Shown piece by piece: positions 23,021 to 35,212 of a stretch of DNA of 64,000 bases (position 1 is its first letter; each line of letters starts with the position of its first letter). This DNA is from Lingula anatina. Its lineage: Eukaryota; Brachiopoda; Lingulata; Lingulida; Lingulidae. Both the position numbers and the translations under genes were made by a program. The notes under the pieces are model-generated. The model had not been told where the DNA came from. It saw nothing but the letters and a program-made list of their open reading frames with translations, and did no database searches. The stretch covers positions 1-64,000 of the forward strand of contig NW_019776120.1 of assembly GCF_001039355.2 (NCBI RefSeq). The letters run 5' to 3'.

Positions 23021-26000
23021 CTATAATTAAAACAAAGCAAAACAGTTTTGTTGAATGCTTCGATCAAGGTTTTTTCGAAATATAAAAACAAATGAAACAC
23101 GATTGATAAGTATAATCAACCCAACTGACAGGCTCTTTCTTCTTAAAATATTTAGTAGAATAAATACATAAACGGCCCAAGTGTATTAAAAATATCAGAA
23201 CTGTTAAATACTACGAACCCAGGCATGCGTTCAACTGATGGTCCTTCAGAGCCTGGAACAGGTTATGGACTGTAGCTCCAGCCGTCCTTACTTTCCACAG
23301 CCACAAAATCTGGAAGGATTGCTCCTGAGCATCGCGTTGGTACTCATACTCTATGTTGTCCAGCTTGGCGTCTGGGATTCCCAGCTGTGCACGTGCCAGC
23401 ATGCGGACATCTTTGAGAGACACGTGGTCACTTATCGCCATAATCATCTCGCGGAGAAGATGGGCCTGGAAAAATAACATTGATCTTGACGCTCTAGAGC
23501 TTGACTGAGCATGTTGACCCATAGAAAAAATAATAAAAGAGAAAATTAAAAGGGAAACAAAAACGGAAAATAAAGATAAAAAAGGAAGCACATTAGGGGG
23601 CCTATGGCTTTTTCCTGATTACTTTACAAATGAAGAACTATTACATCATTTGACAGTACTAACCTGTATTGGTGGCAAGGCATATCTATGCAGCACTATC
23701 TTAACGTGTTCATGGCTCTTTTTTACAGCCATGTCATGTGCTGTTTCTTTATCCTACAATATCAAGTTAAGACAATAAATATCCAGTTGCATCATTTACA
23801 TAACTTCGATTTTGAGATTTGACATATTTTTTTTTACATGAGTGCTGTAGAATTAACATTTGCAAGAAAACAACAGTATGCTTACATCTACAAAGGACAA
23901 ACGTATCTGCAAACAAATAACCCAATGATTGGGAAAGGAATCATCGATCATTGACAAAATAGTGGTAGTACATGTATACCCTCCTTGTGTATATCAAACC
24001 AGCCGACAAAGCCCACGGTAGTTAATCTATGCAATAGTACATGTACTGCCACAGACCTGATTCGTGATATCAGTTATTACTTTTGGCTTACTTTTCATAT
24101 TGTTTTTAAATGTTAATTACATGATAAAAAATAAATTTAAGTAATTATTCTAAACATTGTTTAAATGAATCATCTATTCAGCAAAATCTAGTGTACATGT
24201 ATGTTACCAACCAACTAAGGGCATTTTGTGTATAAAGTATTATGTGTCCACAAACCTTATCCGTGTTATTAGGATCAGCTCCATGCTCCAGGAGAAGCTT
24301 CACGACGTCTTCATGACCTTCCCCTGCTGCCACATGTAAAGGTGTTCTGTCCCACTGGTAACAACAAATGATCGACATAATGATATCATCTCATGTTGTA
24401 TTTTCTTCACATTTTATTCATGAACTTAATTTATGTGTTGGATTAACTAACGTTCAGATAAAACAACCAAACGCACCCAATGTATCGACAGTCAAATGCT
24501 TACAGGGCAAATTGACAAATAATCACATGACGAAAGAAAGATCATAATGTGCAAATACAGATTATAAATCTTATTAATGCAAGAAAGTTAATTAATTTGT
24601 ACCTAACTGTTTACATGTAATACCAGTCCCATGCTTTCTTATTTGGCATTTTATTATCTCATTATAACCAAATAAATAGTAAACAATTAAACAGACTCAT
24701 CGATCATTGACAAAACAGTGGAAGTACATGTATACCCTCCTTATGTCTATCAAACCAGCCAACAAAATCCACTGTAGTTTATCTATACAGCAGTACATGT
24801 ACGTGCCACAAACCTTATACGTGATATTAGGATCAGCTCCATGCTCCAGGAGAAGCTTCACGATGTCCTCATGGCCTTCATATGCTGCCCAATATAATGG
24901 TGTTCTGCCCCACTGGTAACGGTTATATAAGGAATCATAATGTGTTTGTACGGGAAGTTAGATATATCAGTGCAGTTTTGACCAATGGCTTACTTTTCAT
25001 ATTATTTTTAAACGGTAATTATATTATAAAATAAAATAACAAATTTAATTAATTATTCTAAACATTGTATGACGAATCATCTATTCAGCAAAATCCAGTG
25101 TACATGTATGTTACCAACCAACTAAGGGCATTTTGTGTATATAGTATCATGTGACCACAAACCTTATTCGTGATATTAGGATCAGCTCCACGCTCCAGGA
25201 GAAGCTTCACGATGTCCTCATGGCCTTCCTCTGCTGCCCAACATAATGGTGTTCTGCCACTCTGGTAACGGTTACATAAGGAATCATAATGTGTATGTAT
25301 GGGAAGTTAGATATATCAGTGCAGTTATGACCAATAGCTTACTTTTCATATTATTTTAAAAGGCAATTATATAATAAAATAAAATAAACAAATTTGATAA
25401 ATTATTCTAAACAAACCAGCCGACAAAGCCCACTGTAGTTTATCTATACAACAGTACATGTACGTGCCACAAACCTTATCCGTGATATTAGGATCAGCTC
25501 CATGCTCCAGGAGAAGCTTCACGATGTCCTCATGGCCTTCCTCTGCTGCCCAATCTAATGGTGTTCTGCCCCAGTGGTAACGGTTACATAAGGAATCATA
25601 ATGTGTATGTATGGGAAGTTAGATATATCAGTGCAGTTATGACCAATGGCTTACTTTTCATATTATTTTAAAAGGCAATTATATAATAAAATAAAATAAC
25701 AAATTTAATAGATTATTCTAAACATTGTATAATGAATCATCTATTCAGCAAAATCCAGTATCCACTAAGGGCATTTTGTGTATATAGTATTATGTATCCA
25801 CAAACCTCATTGGTGATATTAGGATCAGTTCCATGCTCCAGGAGAAGCTTCACGATGTCCTCATGGCCTTCCTCTGCTGCCCAATATAATGGTGTTCTGC
25901 CCCACTGGTAACGGTTACATAAGGAATCATAATGTGTATGTATGGGAAGTTAGATATATCAGTGCAGTTATGACCAATGGCTTACTTTTCATATTATTTT

Positions 26001-26648
26001 AAAAGGCAATTATATAATAAAATAAAATAACAAATTTAATAGATTATTCTAAACATTGTATAATGAATCATCTATTCAGCAAAATCCAGTATCCACTAAG
26101 GGCATTTTGTGTATATAGTATTATGTATCCACAAACCTCATTGGTGATATTAGGATCAGTTCCATGCTCCAGGAGAAGCTTCACGATGTCCTCATGGCCT
26201 TCCTCTGCTGCCCAATATAATGGGGTTCTACCATCCTGGTAACAATAAACAAGCACCATAATGATAATATACGATGTTGTCTTTCTTCACATTTCATTCA
26301 TATATCGTACATGTACGTAAGGAAAGAAAATGGATTAACTTGCACCTAACTGTAACGTGTAACACCGGTCCCATGTTCTCTTTCTTTATATTGTATGTAC
26401 TTATTATAACCAGATAAAAAGTATTCATTTAAACAAACTCGTGGATCGTTTATGACAAAACAGTGGAAGTACATGTATACCCTCCTTATGTCTATCAAAC
26501 CAGCCGACAAAGCCCACGGTAATTTATCTATACAACAGTACATGTACGTGCCACAAACCTTATACGTGATATTAGGATCAGCTCCTTTATTGTTTTATTT
26601 TTTATATCTTTTCAATTGTTGGATCTTTATTTTAATATTTTTCATTCG

Positions 26649-26707
<59 letters not shown>

Positions 26708-29700
26708 ATTACAGAGGTTAAATGTTCTGGATACATGTCATAAATAAAAAAGAGATTAAAAAACAATGTTTATTTAAATAATACTAATCTTAACACAGCA
26801 TCCGTTTAACAATTTGCCGAGTATGTGGCCTGTGCATGTTGTGCATGTTTTGCAATATGTGTCTCAAGAACTAGTAGCCAAAAAAGAAAAATTATGAAAA
26901 AAATAAAAATAGTAGCATTTAACTGCATAATCTAAAACTACTATATGGATATCTATATAATTAATTATACATATACATAAATATCGCACGAACGGAAATG
27001 GGGGCTTAAGTCACACCCAAGCGTCTTACCTCGTTCTCGGCATTAACTTCAGCCCCGCTGTCTAGGAGTAGTTTCACCATATCTGCATTGCCTGTCAGCA
27101 ATGCTATGTGCAGAGCAGTCTGTCCACACTGGTAAATTCAAAACAATATCATATCATACTTAGGTTTATTTACTGGATTATTATCATATGATCTCACAAT
27201 TTTAGTAATCATTGCAAATTTAAGTATTATTCCGTCTCCATCTTCTGTGGTCAGCGTATGGTCATCATCTGTTATTAATACTCTCTGACCATCATTTGCT
27301 TTATTTGTTTGGGCATAATTACCAACAGACCATAGCTACTAATAAGAATAGCGGTATACATGTAGCCTACCAAGGTTCCTCACAGAGTGATATAACTTGT
27401 AGGTACATATAAAGTTCGTTAATGTTTAGGACATAAATACCACGAATTCTACCACGAACACTCTGTAACAGTCAAAAGGAGGGGTGCGCTTTGCCCACAA
27501 GGTTTGTTTGCATATAGGCTAAATGAAAAAAAAAAGGGAAAAAAATATTTGGATTATCTGCTCCTCTAGCAAGAAGTTTGCAAGATGTCTGCAAATGAGA
27601 CTGGGGGATTACCGTGTGAAGAAAAACTTTGAACTAAGACGCACGTCGCAAGCAATGAAGAAGCATGTGCCACCAGCGTGTTAAGTACGGCGCACGCCCT
27701 CACAACTTCCAAACTTAAAGTCTCTCTTACAACCCGTCGTGCGTGCTTAGAGATCGTGCGTCCTCGGAGTTCTTGCCAGGCGTAGCGTTGTCGCAGGATG
27801 AAATTTTAATCGCAGCGGATGGAAGTAGTAAGTACTTTATGAGTAGATGCTTAAACGTGGGGCCGGCAAGAGGTCTGTACGCCTTTTTTGGAAGTAGGAA
27901 GAAGTAAGGAGCACGTACGATCTGTGCTTGTGTCGCACACAGTGAGTGAGATAATCATACGTGTATTGCAAGTGAAGCGTACGTTTTCAGAAATCGTACT
28001 TACGAAGTTAGAGAAACGTAATGAGCACATTAAGTGTTAAACACGACACTCGTGCGTCAAATTGGTGGAACACACGGATAATCAAAATAATATAAAAGGG
28101 AGCACCGAGCCCCTTATCATTCACTGTTTTGGCTTTCAAAATGGCACTTCCAAACTGAGAGCAGACTTCGTATCAGCGGGGAGAGAGGCGCACGATGCAC
28201 CTATAAGCAAGTACTTGTAAGGCACTTATATCGTGCTGGTCAAGTGCGTCGTCTTAGTGTGATGCACTTCACAAGTACGGTAGTAGTACTCAAAACACAC
28301 CTTGGAAGTAAGATAAACGCACGGAGGAAGCGCACTCACCCCCCCCTTTTTTTTGTTAACACGTGCATTGAAAGCAAGTTGAACGTACGAGTCTCTTGCG
28401 TGGTTAGTACATCGGCTTCGTGGTAAAATATCCCGGAATTTCTGTATTACTCAGTACTCTGTCTTGCGTGCTGCGAGCATGCTATAGGTGTTCTAATTGT
28501 CGCAGACAGGTCCTAGCGAAAAACTGGCCGGCCAGTTTTCGGGCTGCGTGCTTTGCGTCGTGTTTACGTTCACCAAAAAGAGTACGTTCCAGGTGCGTGT
28601 ATCTTACTACTTGGCCAATTTTTTTTTGCACGCACACCGCTCGTAGAAGCGCGCACGACCGGTTTTAAGAGTAGCTTAATCAAAAGCAGTGCGGGAGTGC
28701 GTCACCCGCCTTCCACGCCCTCCACTGCACCCACAACTCGCAGAGAAGGTTCGACCCTGAAACCCGTGCGCCCGGTTGTCACCGAGACCTCAAAGGAAAG
28801 AATAAAACACAAAATGAAATAATAAAAAAGAAAGAAAAAAGAAGAAGAAATTATAATCAGATGCCAAAATGACCTTGCTGAGAATGATCGAGCATAAACC
28901 ACCATACAGAATGATATATCTTTCTACATGAAAACAAACTATACTTGGGTGAAAAACAATGATAATACGATCACCATTGCTTACATTATATGAAAATGCT
29001 TTAGATAATCTGGAAGATTAACTGGGACAGTGCAACGAAACTGAGGGTCCGTGAAACAGAAATCCCGCCCTCTATTTAGTTATGACGGCTAGGGTTAAAT
29101 TAACCCTGAGTGGGTCACATCCTAGGTTAAGGCTTACATGTACATGTACAGACGAATGGCATATCGAAGCAGACTCTATTATGGAGGACTCCCTCTCATG
29201 TTACAATGGATCCTACTAGACACATGTATAACAAGCGTTGCTAAAGGTGTGGAATTGTTTGAAATTCCAACTGTACAAGAATGCATACGTCTCAGGTGTC
29301 GGAGTGGATTGCCTGGGCTAGTAAAAATTGCTTTCTGAAGGATGAGGTTTGTGTCCTGCGTAGGGAGAAGAATATAAGGAACAGCACGACAAAAGGATGC
29401 ACAAAATGGATAAATGCTGTTGCTATTAGTTTCATTGACAGCATATTTCGGGAAAGACCACGATGTTTATGCTCCACCAGATATCTGATGGTCATTGATT
29501 ACACAGAATTCACTTTCACATATATACGCTGGCGGTACTCAGCTGTATACTCCCTGTGACATCAAGAATCGTGAAATTTCTTTAATGAAAATGAAAAGCA
29601 GTATTTCTAACCGCAGGGTTTGGATTGAAAAGAACAAATTAATGATACATGTAAAGACAGCAAAACGGAAATATTGATGATCCCACTGCCCCGACGCATG

Positions 29701-29759
29701 CCAGATTTCCTATACGAAACTAGGACACCGGCAAAGTACATTTGATGGAAATGCTATCA

Positions 29760-29797
<38 letters not shown>

Positions 29798-30175
29798 GGA
29801 ACATCTAGACTATGTGAAGCTACTACAATGGAAAACTGTGAAAGATCTTCACCCTAAAATCAAATCTATGTATGGTCTCCAACCTATTTTAAATGTGAGC
29901 CAGGAAGCCAGGCCCCATTATAAAAATGATCTATTGCGTGTCTTGTGAAAAGAATCGACAATGAAGTCTAGAGGTAGAACATATAGTTATTTATAGAACC
30001 TGAATATGTTTTTTATAGCAAAGATGTATTTATGAATGCATCCTTATGATCGACAGACATAATCTACAATGTAGTGAAATACAGAAACAGTACGTACCAC
30101 CCAGTATCTCCCATCAGGCGGCAGTCGCTTCACACCGCCAGTATCACCACGACACACAGCGAGAATGAAATCCAT
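22707..30175 (-). CDS. Ankyrin-repeat and Death-domain protein, gene 2 (up to 11 coding exons)
   Basis: Exons in order: 30,175-30,098 ([18 protein letters not shown]); 27,128-27,030; 26,235-26,137; 25,904-25,806; 25,573-25,475; 25,261-25,163; 24,912-24,814; 24,354-24,256 (seven 99-bp ankyrin exons); 23,753-23,664 (90-bp partial repeat, [20 protein letters not shown]); 23,465-23,219 (Death); 23,020-22,707 (last). The spliced protein is about 473 aa, or 440 if the 25,475 exon is skipped because its acceptor is lost. The first coding exon lacks 15 bp present in gene 3 (DGRYWV against DGRYDVNFQFV) and has Pro-Pro in helix 2, so the N-terminal repeat may be damaged. The 5' UTR continues to an acceptor at 30,204 and probably to the untranslated exon at 32,047. 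LINE debris enlarges the first intron. Same predicted role as gene 1. Confidence 0.8.
23219..23465 (-). CDS. Gene 2 Death-domain exon
   Basis: 247 bp; encodes [40 protein letters not shown] and [20 protein letters not shown]. The donor is GTTCGT, where the other genes have GTTAGT, so it is somewhat weaker. Confidence 0.88.
24054..24080 (-). pseudogene. Relic 3' end of an ankyrin exon in gene 2
   Basis: A piece equivalent to the last few codons of an ankyrin exon plus its donor (CCACAGACCTGATTCGTGAT on the plus strand), after which homology ends. Similar relics are near 53,970 and 55,600. It is too short to act as an exon. Confidence 0.6.
24814..26235 (-). repeat. Tandem exon+intron duplications carrying five ankyrin exons
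   Basis: Ankyrin exons start at 24,814, 25,163, 25,475, 25,806 and 26,137. The last two steps are 331 bp each, and the introns between them are almost identical, for example the repeated run containing GGGAAGTTAGATATATCAGT. The unit is one 99-bp exon plus one intron, so each duplication adds exactly one 33-residue repeat without changing the frame. Confidence 0.9.
25475..25573 (-). CDS. Gene 2 ankyrin exon with destroyed splice acceptor
   Basis: The exon body is open ([20 protein letters not shown]). However, the acceptor reads TTACCAC|TGGGGC where all sister exons have TTACCAG|TGGGGC: the AG has become AC. The next AG lies inside the exon (TGGGGCAG) and would shift the frame by using a new start. 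Skipping would remove exactly one repeat. Confidence 0.75.
26566..26705 (-). pseudogene. Truncated ankyrin exon replaced by T-rich and poly(A) sequence
   Basis: Only the last codons (GADPNITYK) and the donor of an ankyrin exon remain (about 26,566-26,592). The rest is replaced by unrelated T-rich sequence and a run of about 55 A at 26,651-26,705. This could be the tail of a retroposed sequence that destroyed the exon. Confidence 0.65.
27560..29748 (+). mobile_element. LINE-derived insertion in gene 2 intron, with reverse-transcriptase remnant
   Basis: Shared with 39,842-41,585 in gene 3. The left part (to about 28,800) is unusually rich in CpG and GTACG and ends in A-rich sequence. A fragment at 29,513-29,677 encodes [20 protein letters not shown] and [17 protein letters not shown], the reverse-transcriptase YADD region of non-LTR retrotransposons and the helix after it. 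The two catalytic Asp are both Gly in this copy. About 290 bp before it (29,229-29,517) is absent from the gene 3 copy and includes a 92-codon ORF I do not recognise. Dead element. Confidence 0.7.
29758..29798. repeat. (AAT)n microsatellite
   Basis: AAT trinucleotide run; the homologous run in gene 3 is at 41,603-41,653 and is longer. The Asn-rich ORFs over these tracts are artefacts of the repeat. Confidence 0.95.
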
Positions 30176-30927
30176 GGTCGGATGGAGTAGTAGAAAGACG
30201 GCTCTGTAAGAAGATTTCACCAGAAAAGGATCGCTTTATGACATATGTGGCATTATTTTTTTCATCTTGCGCATGAAACGTGGGTTTTACAGTTTTACAC
30301 TAGAGTTTGTGCGCTGAATGGATTTTATGGGTAATGCTCCCTTGCAATCTTTCATCCAGGGGCGGATCCAGGATTAGTTGATGGGTGGGGTGGGGTGGGG
30401 GGTCTGTCCGCGGATGCGAAGCTGACCCCCCCCCCCTACCCTTAGGCGTGAGGTTCCAAAAAAAAGTACTGAACGCTGCCGTTTGGTAATGTCCCTATTT
30501 CACACCGACCACGGATCCCACGAATCGCCAGGAATTGACACATTTCAGGATTCTTGAAGATCCGTGAGATTTTGCCAATTTTCTGGTCTAATTTGACACG
30601 CTCTACGGTTCAGTTACGATACAGGTGCGATAGTGTTACGAATATTCGTGGGATACCGCTGGAATCGCACGAATATTGCACATCTCAATAATGAGATTTT
30701 TCTGTGTGCTGATTTCCATTTTTAAGGGGGGGGGGGAGGCAAAAAGTCATATTCCTATTATATTCATTACATAAATAAATAACAACGGCAATAAACTATT
30801 TTCACATGCATGACAATAAATCTGTTGTGAAGTTAATGACTTACACCTTCGATTCAGTATGACAAATCTGAAAATACATGTAACTAGTATACTCACTTCA
30901 ACTGTTTTAAAAACATAATGAAAGTTT

Positions 30928-31375
30928 TAAATGTACTTGGATGTCTCTCCACACAAACCAAAAATAAAAATTCAAACGTTGGAAAATCATAAAAAATAAC
31001 TGTTTGGTGAATAAACGCCAATTTTCCCATTGATTTGAAGGGGGACTAGTGCGTCACGCAGGGTGTAATGCACTTCAACTTGGCGTAGTTCTCTTATTTG
31101 GTCGATGACCCCAAAATTTTTTTTTTTTTTGCAAAATTTAAATGTACTTGGATGCCTCTTTACATAAAAAAAATAAAAATAAAAATCGAACGTTAAAAAA
31201 TCATAAAAAATAATGCTTTGGTGAAAAAACACCCATTTCCATTGATTTGAATGGGGACTAGTGCGATATGCAGGGTGTAACATATTAGGGCGTAGTTCTC
31301 CTATTTGGTCGGTGACCCCCCAACTTTTTTTTCAAAATTTTAATGTACTTGGGTGTCATTTCAAACAAAAAAAAA
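30928..31375. repeat. About 215-bp satellite-like tandem repeat, two copies
   Basis: Two units each begin AAATGTACTTGGATG, contain GGACTAGTGCG and TAGTTCTC, and end GGTCGRTGACCCC followed by poly(T). The same array is at 42,587-43,030 in unit 3, at the same place relative to the ankyrin gene. Confidence 0.75.
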
Positions 31376-31402
31376 AGAAAATTAAAACATGTAACGACCG
31401 AT

Positions 31403-31523
31403 CTACCTTAACAGTTCCACACCTACCAGTATAGCAGCTCCTTGAGTCTAGCAGCCTCACGCGCTTAGCAGAGGAAGTGCTTAGCCAATGTGCTTAGCTT
31501 GTGATTGACTTATTATAGATTCA
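31403..31523. mobile_element. Fragment of the 17,161-19,177 transposon
   Basis: Matches 18,880-19,000, including CCTCACGCGCTTAGCAG and GTGCTTAGCCAATGTGCTTA. It lacks the terminal repeat. Confidence 0.75.
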
Positions 31524-32046
31524 AAGAGGCAATGTGCACATATCGTTCTTTTTAAAGAAAAAAAAATTGAACTGGGAGTTTCATTTTTTTACTCCACAGA
31601 CCTGTATTCCCGTTGATTTATCGAACTATTCAGCGCAGGTGGTGGGAAATATTTCTATTTACTGCCTCACAATACTATGACGTCAATAGGGATCAACAAA
31701 AAAGGGAATTCCCCTAAACATACGATGATATGTACTTGCAAGCAATAGATGTAAAAAAAAACCTTTTTTAAACTTTCACTTATTAGCAATAATCGAGTGC
31801 ACACATATCGTCTGCTGAGTCTCGCAAAATGTATTTGGATAAATGTTTGATAAAAGCTAAAATATCAAGGTTGTTTATCACGTGACACTATGTCGATAGC
31901 TTTCGCCAACAAATACAATAAGACTACTCAAAACAGATAGGAAATAGCGAGAAGAAAGAGATAAATAATCATTTTGCCTCGCTATAATAACTTAAGGATG
32001 AAAATCCGTTCTTCATTTCAACATTTCAAAGCATGAAATCACTCAC

Positions 32047-32160
32047 CTTGTCAGGTACAACCGTCTACCCTGGTAACACTGGGACGACAGGTGTGGTGTT
32101 CACTTCTAATAACAGGAATGTTGGGAAAACCCGTTTTCAAACAGAGGCGATGACCTTTTT
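32047..32160 (-). other. Probable 5' untranslated exon of gene 2
   Basis: CCTGACAAG followed by donor GTGAGT on the minus strand, conserved with 14,767 and 45,017. It would splice to the acceptor just right of 30,203 (CTTCTTACAG), 28 bases before the gene 2 ATG. The 5' edge is approximate. Confidence 0.5.
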
Positions 32161-34094
32161 TTGTAATCACTTTGATAATTAAAAAGAAAATGAAACAGAT
32201 ACATGGTTTATTTCCTAATAGTCGTTGGGAATTTTCACTAGTAAACACGTCTAACTCCATGAGCTGTGACTAGATCTGGTGCTGTTCAAATACAATACTC
32301 TAATATTCTACACGACCTTGAGATGACTAAATATTCAGCACAGGGTTTGGGATCTCATTTTCCTATTTGCTGCCTCACAAAGTTATGTCATCAGAGATCA
32401 CAAAGAAAAAGGATTACCTTGAACTAACTTAACATATTTATAAATATATGAAAAATGCATAATGTTGAAAGAAACAACTTGTTAATTAGAATATGCTCTG
32501 ATGTTTTTTGATCTACTGAAGCAACTTATGTAAAAGGTGATAGAACAGTACGTGATATTAGTTAACAATTTCCCTGCTTAATACTACCTTTACCCATATT
32601 GATAGATTATTAAGTACTTGGGCCTTGCGATCTCCGTGCGAATTTAGGGCGGCGCCTGAGCTGAGGCAGGCTGTGTTGTACGGATTCACGGCTTTCGTGT
32701 CTTCTACATTTTGTTTTCAGATAAAAACTGTTGTCTTTTTTGCATCATTTAGTTTTTTATCTTTATTTTTTTATGTTTGAACAGCCTATACACTTGGTCA
32801 TTGATGATATTACGCCGTCCCTGTAGAGGCATAGTTCGGTAGATTTGCCGTGGACGTGATAATGGTTGAACATCATTTGGGCCCTTCTTTATGGTGATTG
32901 ATTATTTACAAAAATAGCGGAGATGATTAAACCTTAGTTTTATTGACATGCATGGATTTGAATTGGTATGTTTGCTTGGGTGCTTTAAACCTAAAGAGGG
33001 GCTTGCAACGACAATTTATCGATAATTTTGGAAGCCGCATGGAAGGTATGTAGCATCTGTATTGAGACGAAAAGGGCTCGGTGACAAACCAATAACTTTG
33101 TAGGTGAAATATCACGGCACCGTACATAAAGTAAACAAAGGGCATCCATACCGTGAGGCTGATATCACCCAGTCAACTTCTTTCTATTGACATTATAATT
33201 TTAAAACCCGTGAGTCATCGTTTCACATTTTATAACCAATTGTCTTATTTACACCCAAAGCCAGTGGTGTCATACACATTTTAATTGGAATGACTATCTT
33301 AAACCAATAGTCCTACAGGTTGTTGTAACTAAATGCATTCCGGTGTTTACCATGCACAATACATATCACGTAGACGGTCTGTAGGATTTACGTGCGGTGC
33401 ATAATCATATGTATAAGCCTTTTCAAAATCGATAACCGTATACATCCTCACAAAAACTCCCTTCTAACAACTGTTTTGTTATCATGACGCTCTGTCTGAA
33501 AATAAAAACTACACTCAGTAAGATAGTAGTGTCCCTGACCCCCCCTTTTTTCCAAAGGCTTAAATTACCAAGTACATGAATCATGTGATATCCATAGAGT
33601 CTATGTACAATGCCAGTATGTCCCGCGGGGGTTGTACGAAATCCTACGGATTTACGGCAACTTCCAAGATTTTGCCACACGAAAATTTTTGACATTAAAT
33701 TTCAAACTATTGACCTCTAGGTAGTAGATGACATTGCGTACGTTCCGTACGGGCATTGTTCAGGGGAGGATCCAAGTTTATATGAAGAGGGGGGGTAGGA
33801 GATTCGTGGATGTAACGCCCTCCCTTGGCGTAGGGTTCAAGGCCCAGTGAAGTGAACTTCTTTGAATGTTTCACTTATTAGCAGCATCAATAATCGAGTG
33901 CATACATATCGGCTGCTGAGTATAAAAAAAGTCTATAAAATGTACATACGATTTCCCTTTGTATGTATAATAAACATTTGACTGCTATTGCTATTACACA
34001 GCATGCTATTGTGTATGTTGCTGACACCGCAGATATTACATATAGAGTAATTATTTTTATTTTATTTCCAAGCTGTTCTTATGTTTATTTAGAT
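32161..34094. repeat. Unit 3 upstream block (no gene seen)
   Basis: Nearly collinear with 1,691-3,654 of unit 1 and 45,130-46,770 of unit 4. Similarity to unit 1 is highest from about 33,290 on. Minus-strand ORFs at 32,927-33,145 and 33,423-33,695 change frame between copies, so I do not call them genes. Confidence 0.6.
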
Positions 34095-34348
34095 TGTGTT
34101 AGATGAGAAACTACTTCTTAAGTCCAGTTTCTCCAATCTAACAACTTTGTTTAAAATACTGATAGATGCTGGAATGGAAATACCTTACAAGATTGACTGA
34201 TGTAAACTGTTGGGAAAATCACGATATATCATAAACAGATATGTTATGGAGCTGATTAAGATATTATGACAGCTTGGAGCTATAAATGTAGTAAGGGATT
34301 GGTTTGAAGAGATGGAGGTGGAAAAATCTGTAGAAAATTTTACGCCGC

Positions 34349-34496
34349 ATCTCGTGTTATAAGGTACCAGGATGACCTACATTCCCTGGTACAGATCATC
34401 TCGTGTTATTAAGGTACCAGGATGACCTACATTCCCTGGTACAGATCATCTCGTGTTATAAGGTACCAGGCTGACCTACATTCCCTGGTACAGATC
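34349..34496 (+). repeat. 49-bp tandem repeat, 3 copies
   Basis: Same unit as 3,911-4,302; one copy has an extra T (GTTATTAAGG). Confidence 0.92.
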
Positions 34497-34531
34497 ATGG
34501 TGTTACTGGCTGTGACAGAAGGGGACATTAA

Positions 34532-34868
34532 AGGGATAATAACTCTTCGTATGAGATCTATATTTCACAATAAAAACATTGTGAATAACTCATAGAAATA
34601 TAATATATTCTGTTTTACCACAAAAACGGCAGTTAAAACTATTATTCTGATATGTGAGCTTGTCTTTAGACCACGTGACCTCCATTGATGGCTATACTCT
34701 GTTAAAATCTCTTAAGAGATTTTAACAAAAAAACAAACTTTTTAGAAAAAAACCAGGGACTAACTTTGACTGTAAAAATGGATTCATTAACCATTGGTAA
34801 GTATGGGAAAATCGTTGTTTACTCCAGGAAAATTCATTTTTTGGCCAAAACGAAGAGTTATTATCCCT
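34532..34868 (+). mobile_element. TTAA-flanked MITE, copy 2, inside the SOCS exon
   Basis: Ends AGGGATAATAACTCTTCG and its perfect inverted counterpart, flanked by TTAA (34,528-34,531 and 34,869-34,872). Excision restores GGGACATTAAGGACGATC exactly as in the intact exon. The centre holds the palindrome TAAAATCTCTTAAGAGATTT. It is the reverse of copy 1 at 6,668. Confidence 0.92.
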
Positions 34869-35212
34869 TTAAGGACGATCTGAGAATGCTGCACTCCGTG
34901 GGACTCAAGTACAACCTTGTTAACAGTATATCTGCCACTCATCTTGAACTTCCTGTGGATCTAGACTCAAAAATCACCCACTTTTATCAAGACAATTTAG
35001 CCTGTTTTCCTTCTCTGTTACACTGCTGTGTACGAGCCATACGCAGAACTCTAGGGGAGGGGAAAGTTACTGGAAGTCGTATAAAAAGTTTGAAGCTCCC
35101 AGATTCTTTGCTCAAATTACTAACTTTACCAGAACTAGATAACATCATGAACATGAGGTTTCCTTTTATGGAAGATGCAATGCATTTAGTAAGTGGAATA
35201 AGCAATGACTAA

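Larger units (their letters stand above)
30204..32046. repeat. Unit 2/unit 3 junction: mixed repeats (no gene seen)
   Basis: Contains a GGGGCGGATCCAGGATTAGT repeat start (30,360) with G and C homopolymers, matched at 42,249. A segment at 30,490-30,690 is rich in CACGAATCG/CGTGAGATT motifs. A roughly 215-bp tandem repeat lies at 30,928-31,375, and a fragment of the 17,161 transposon at 31,403-31,523. Unit 3 upstream-block homology starts at about 31,524. Confidence 0.6.
34095..35212 (+). pseudogene. Ankyrin/SOCS-box terminal exon, unit 3 copy, with MITE insertion
   Basis: The first half has the same TGA stops as unit 1 (at GACTGATGT and TTATGACAG) but keeps the later Trp. It has three 49-bp repeats (34,349-34,496) and is then split by a TTAA-flanked MITE (34,532-34,868). 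The second half, from KDDLRMLHSVGLKYNLVNSI through LHCCVRAIRRTLGEGKVTGS to the stop, is intact. An ORF at 34,766-35,212 starts with an ATG inside the MITE and runs in frame into the SOCS-like half (148 codons). The full-length exon is dead; the chimeric ORF may or may not be expressed. Confidence 0.8.

Noticed and set aside
29742-29948. Poly-Asn protein (also 41,585-41,821)
   Set aside because: The Asn run is an AAT microsatellite that differs in length between paralogues; the flanking frame is not kept.
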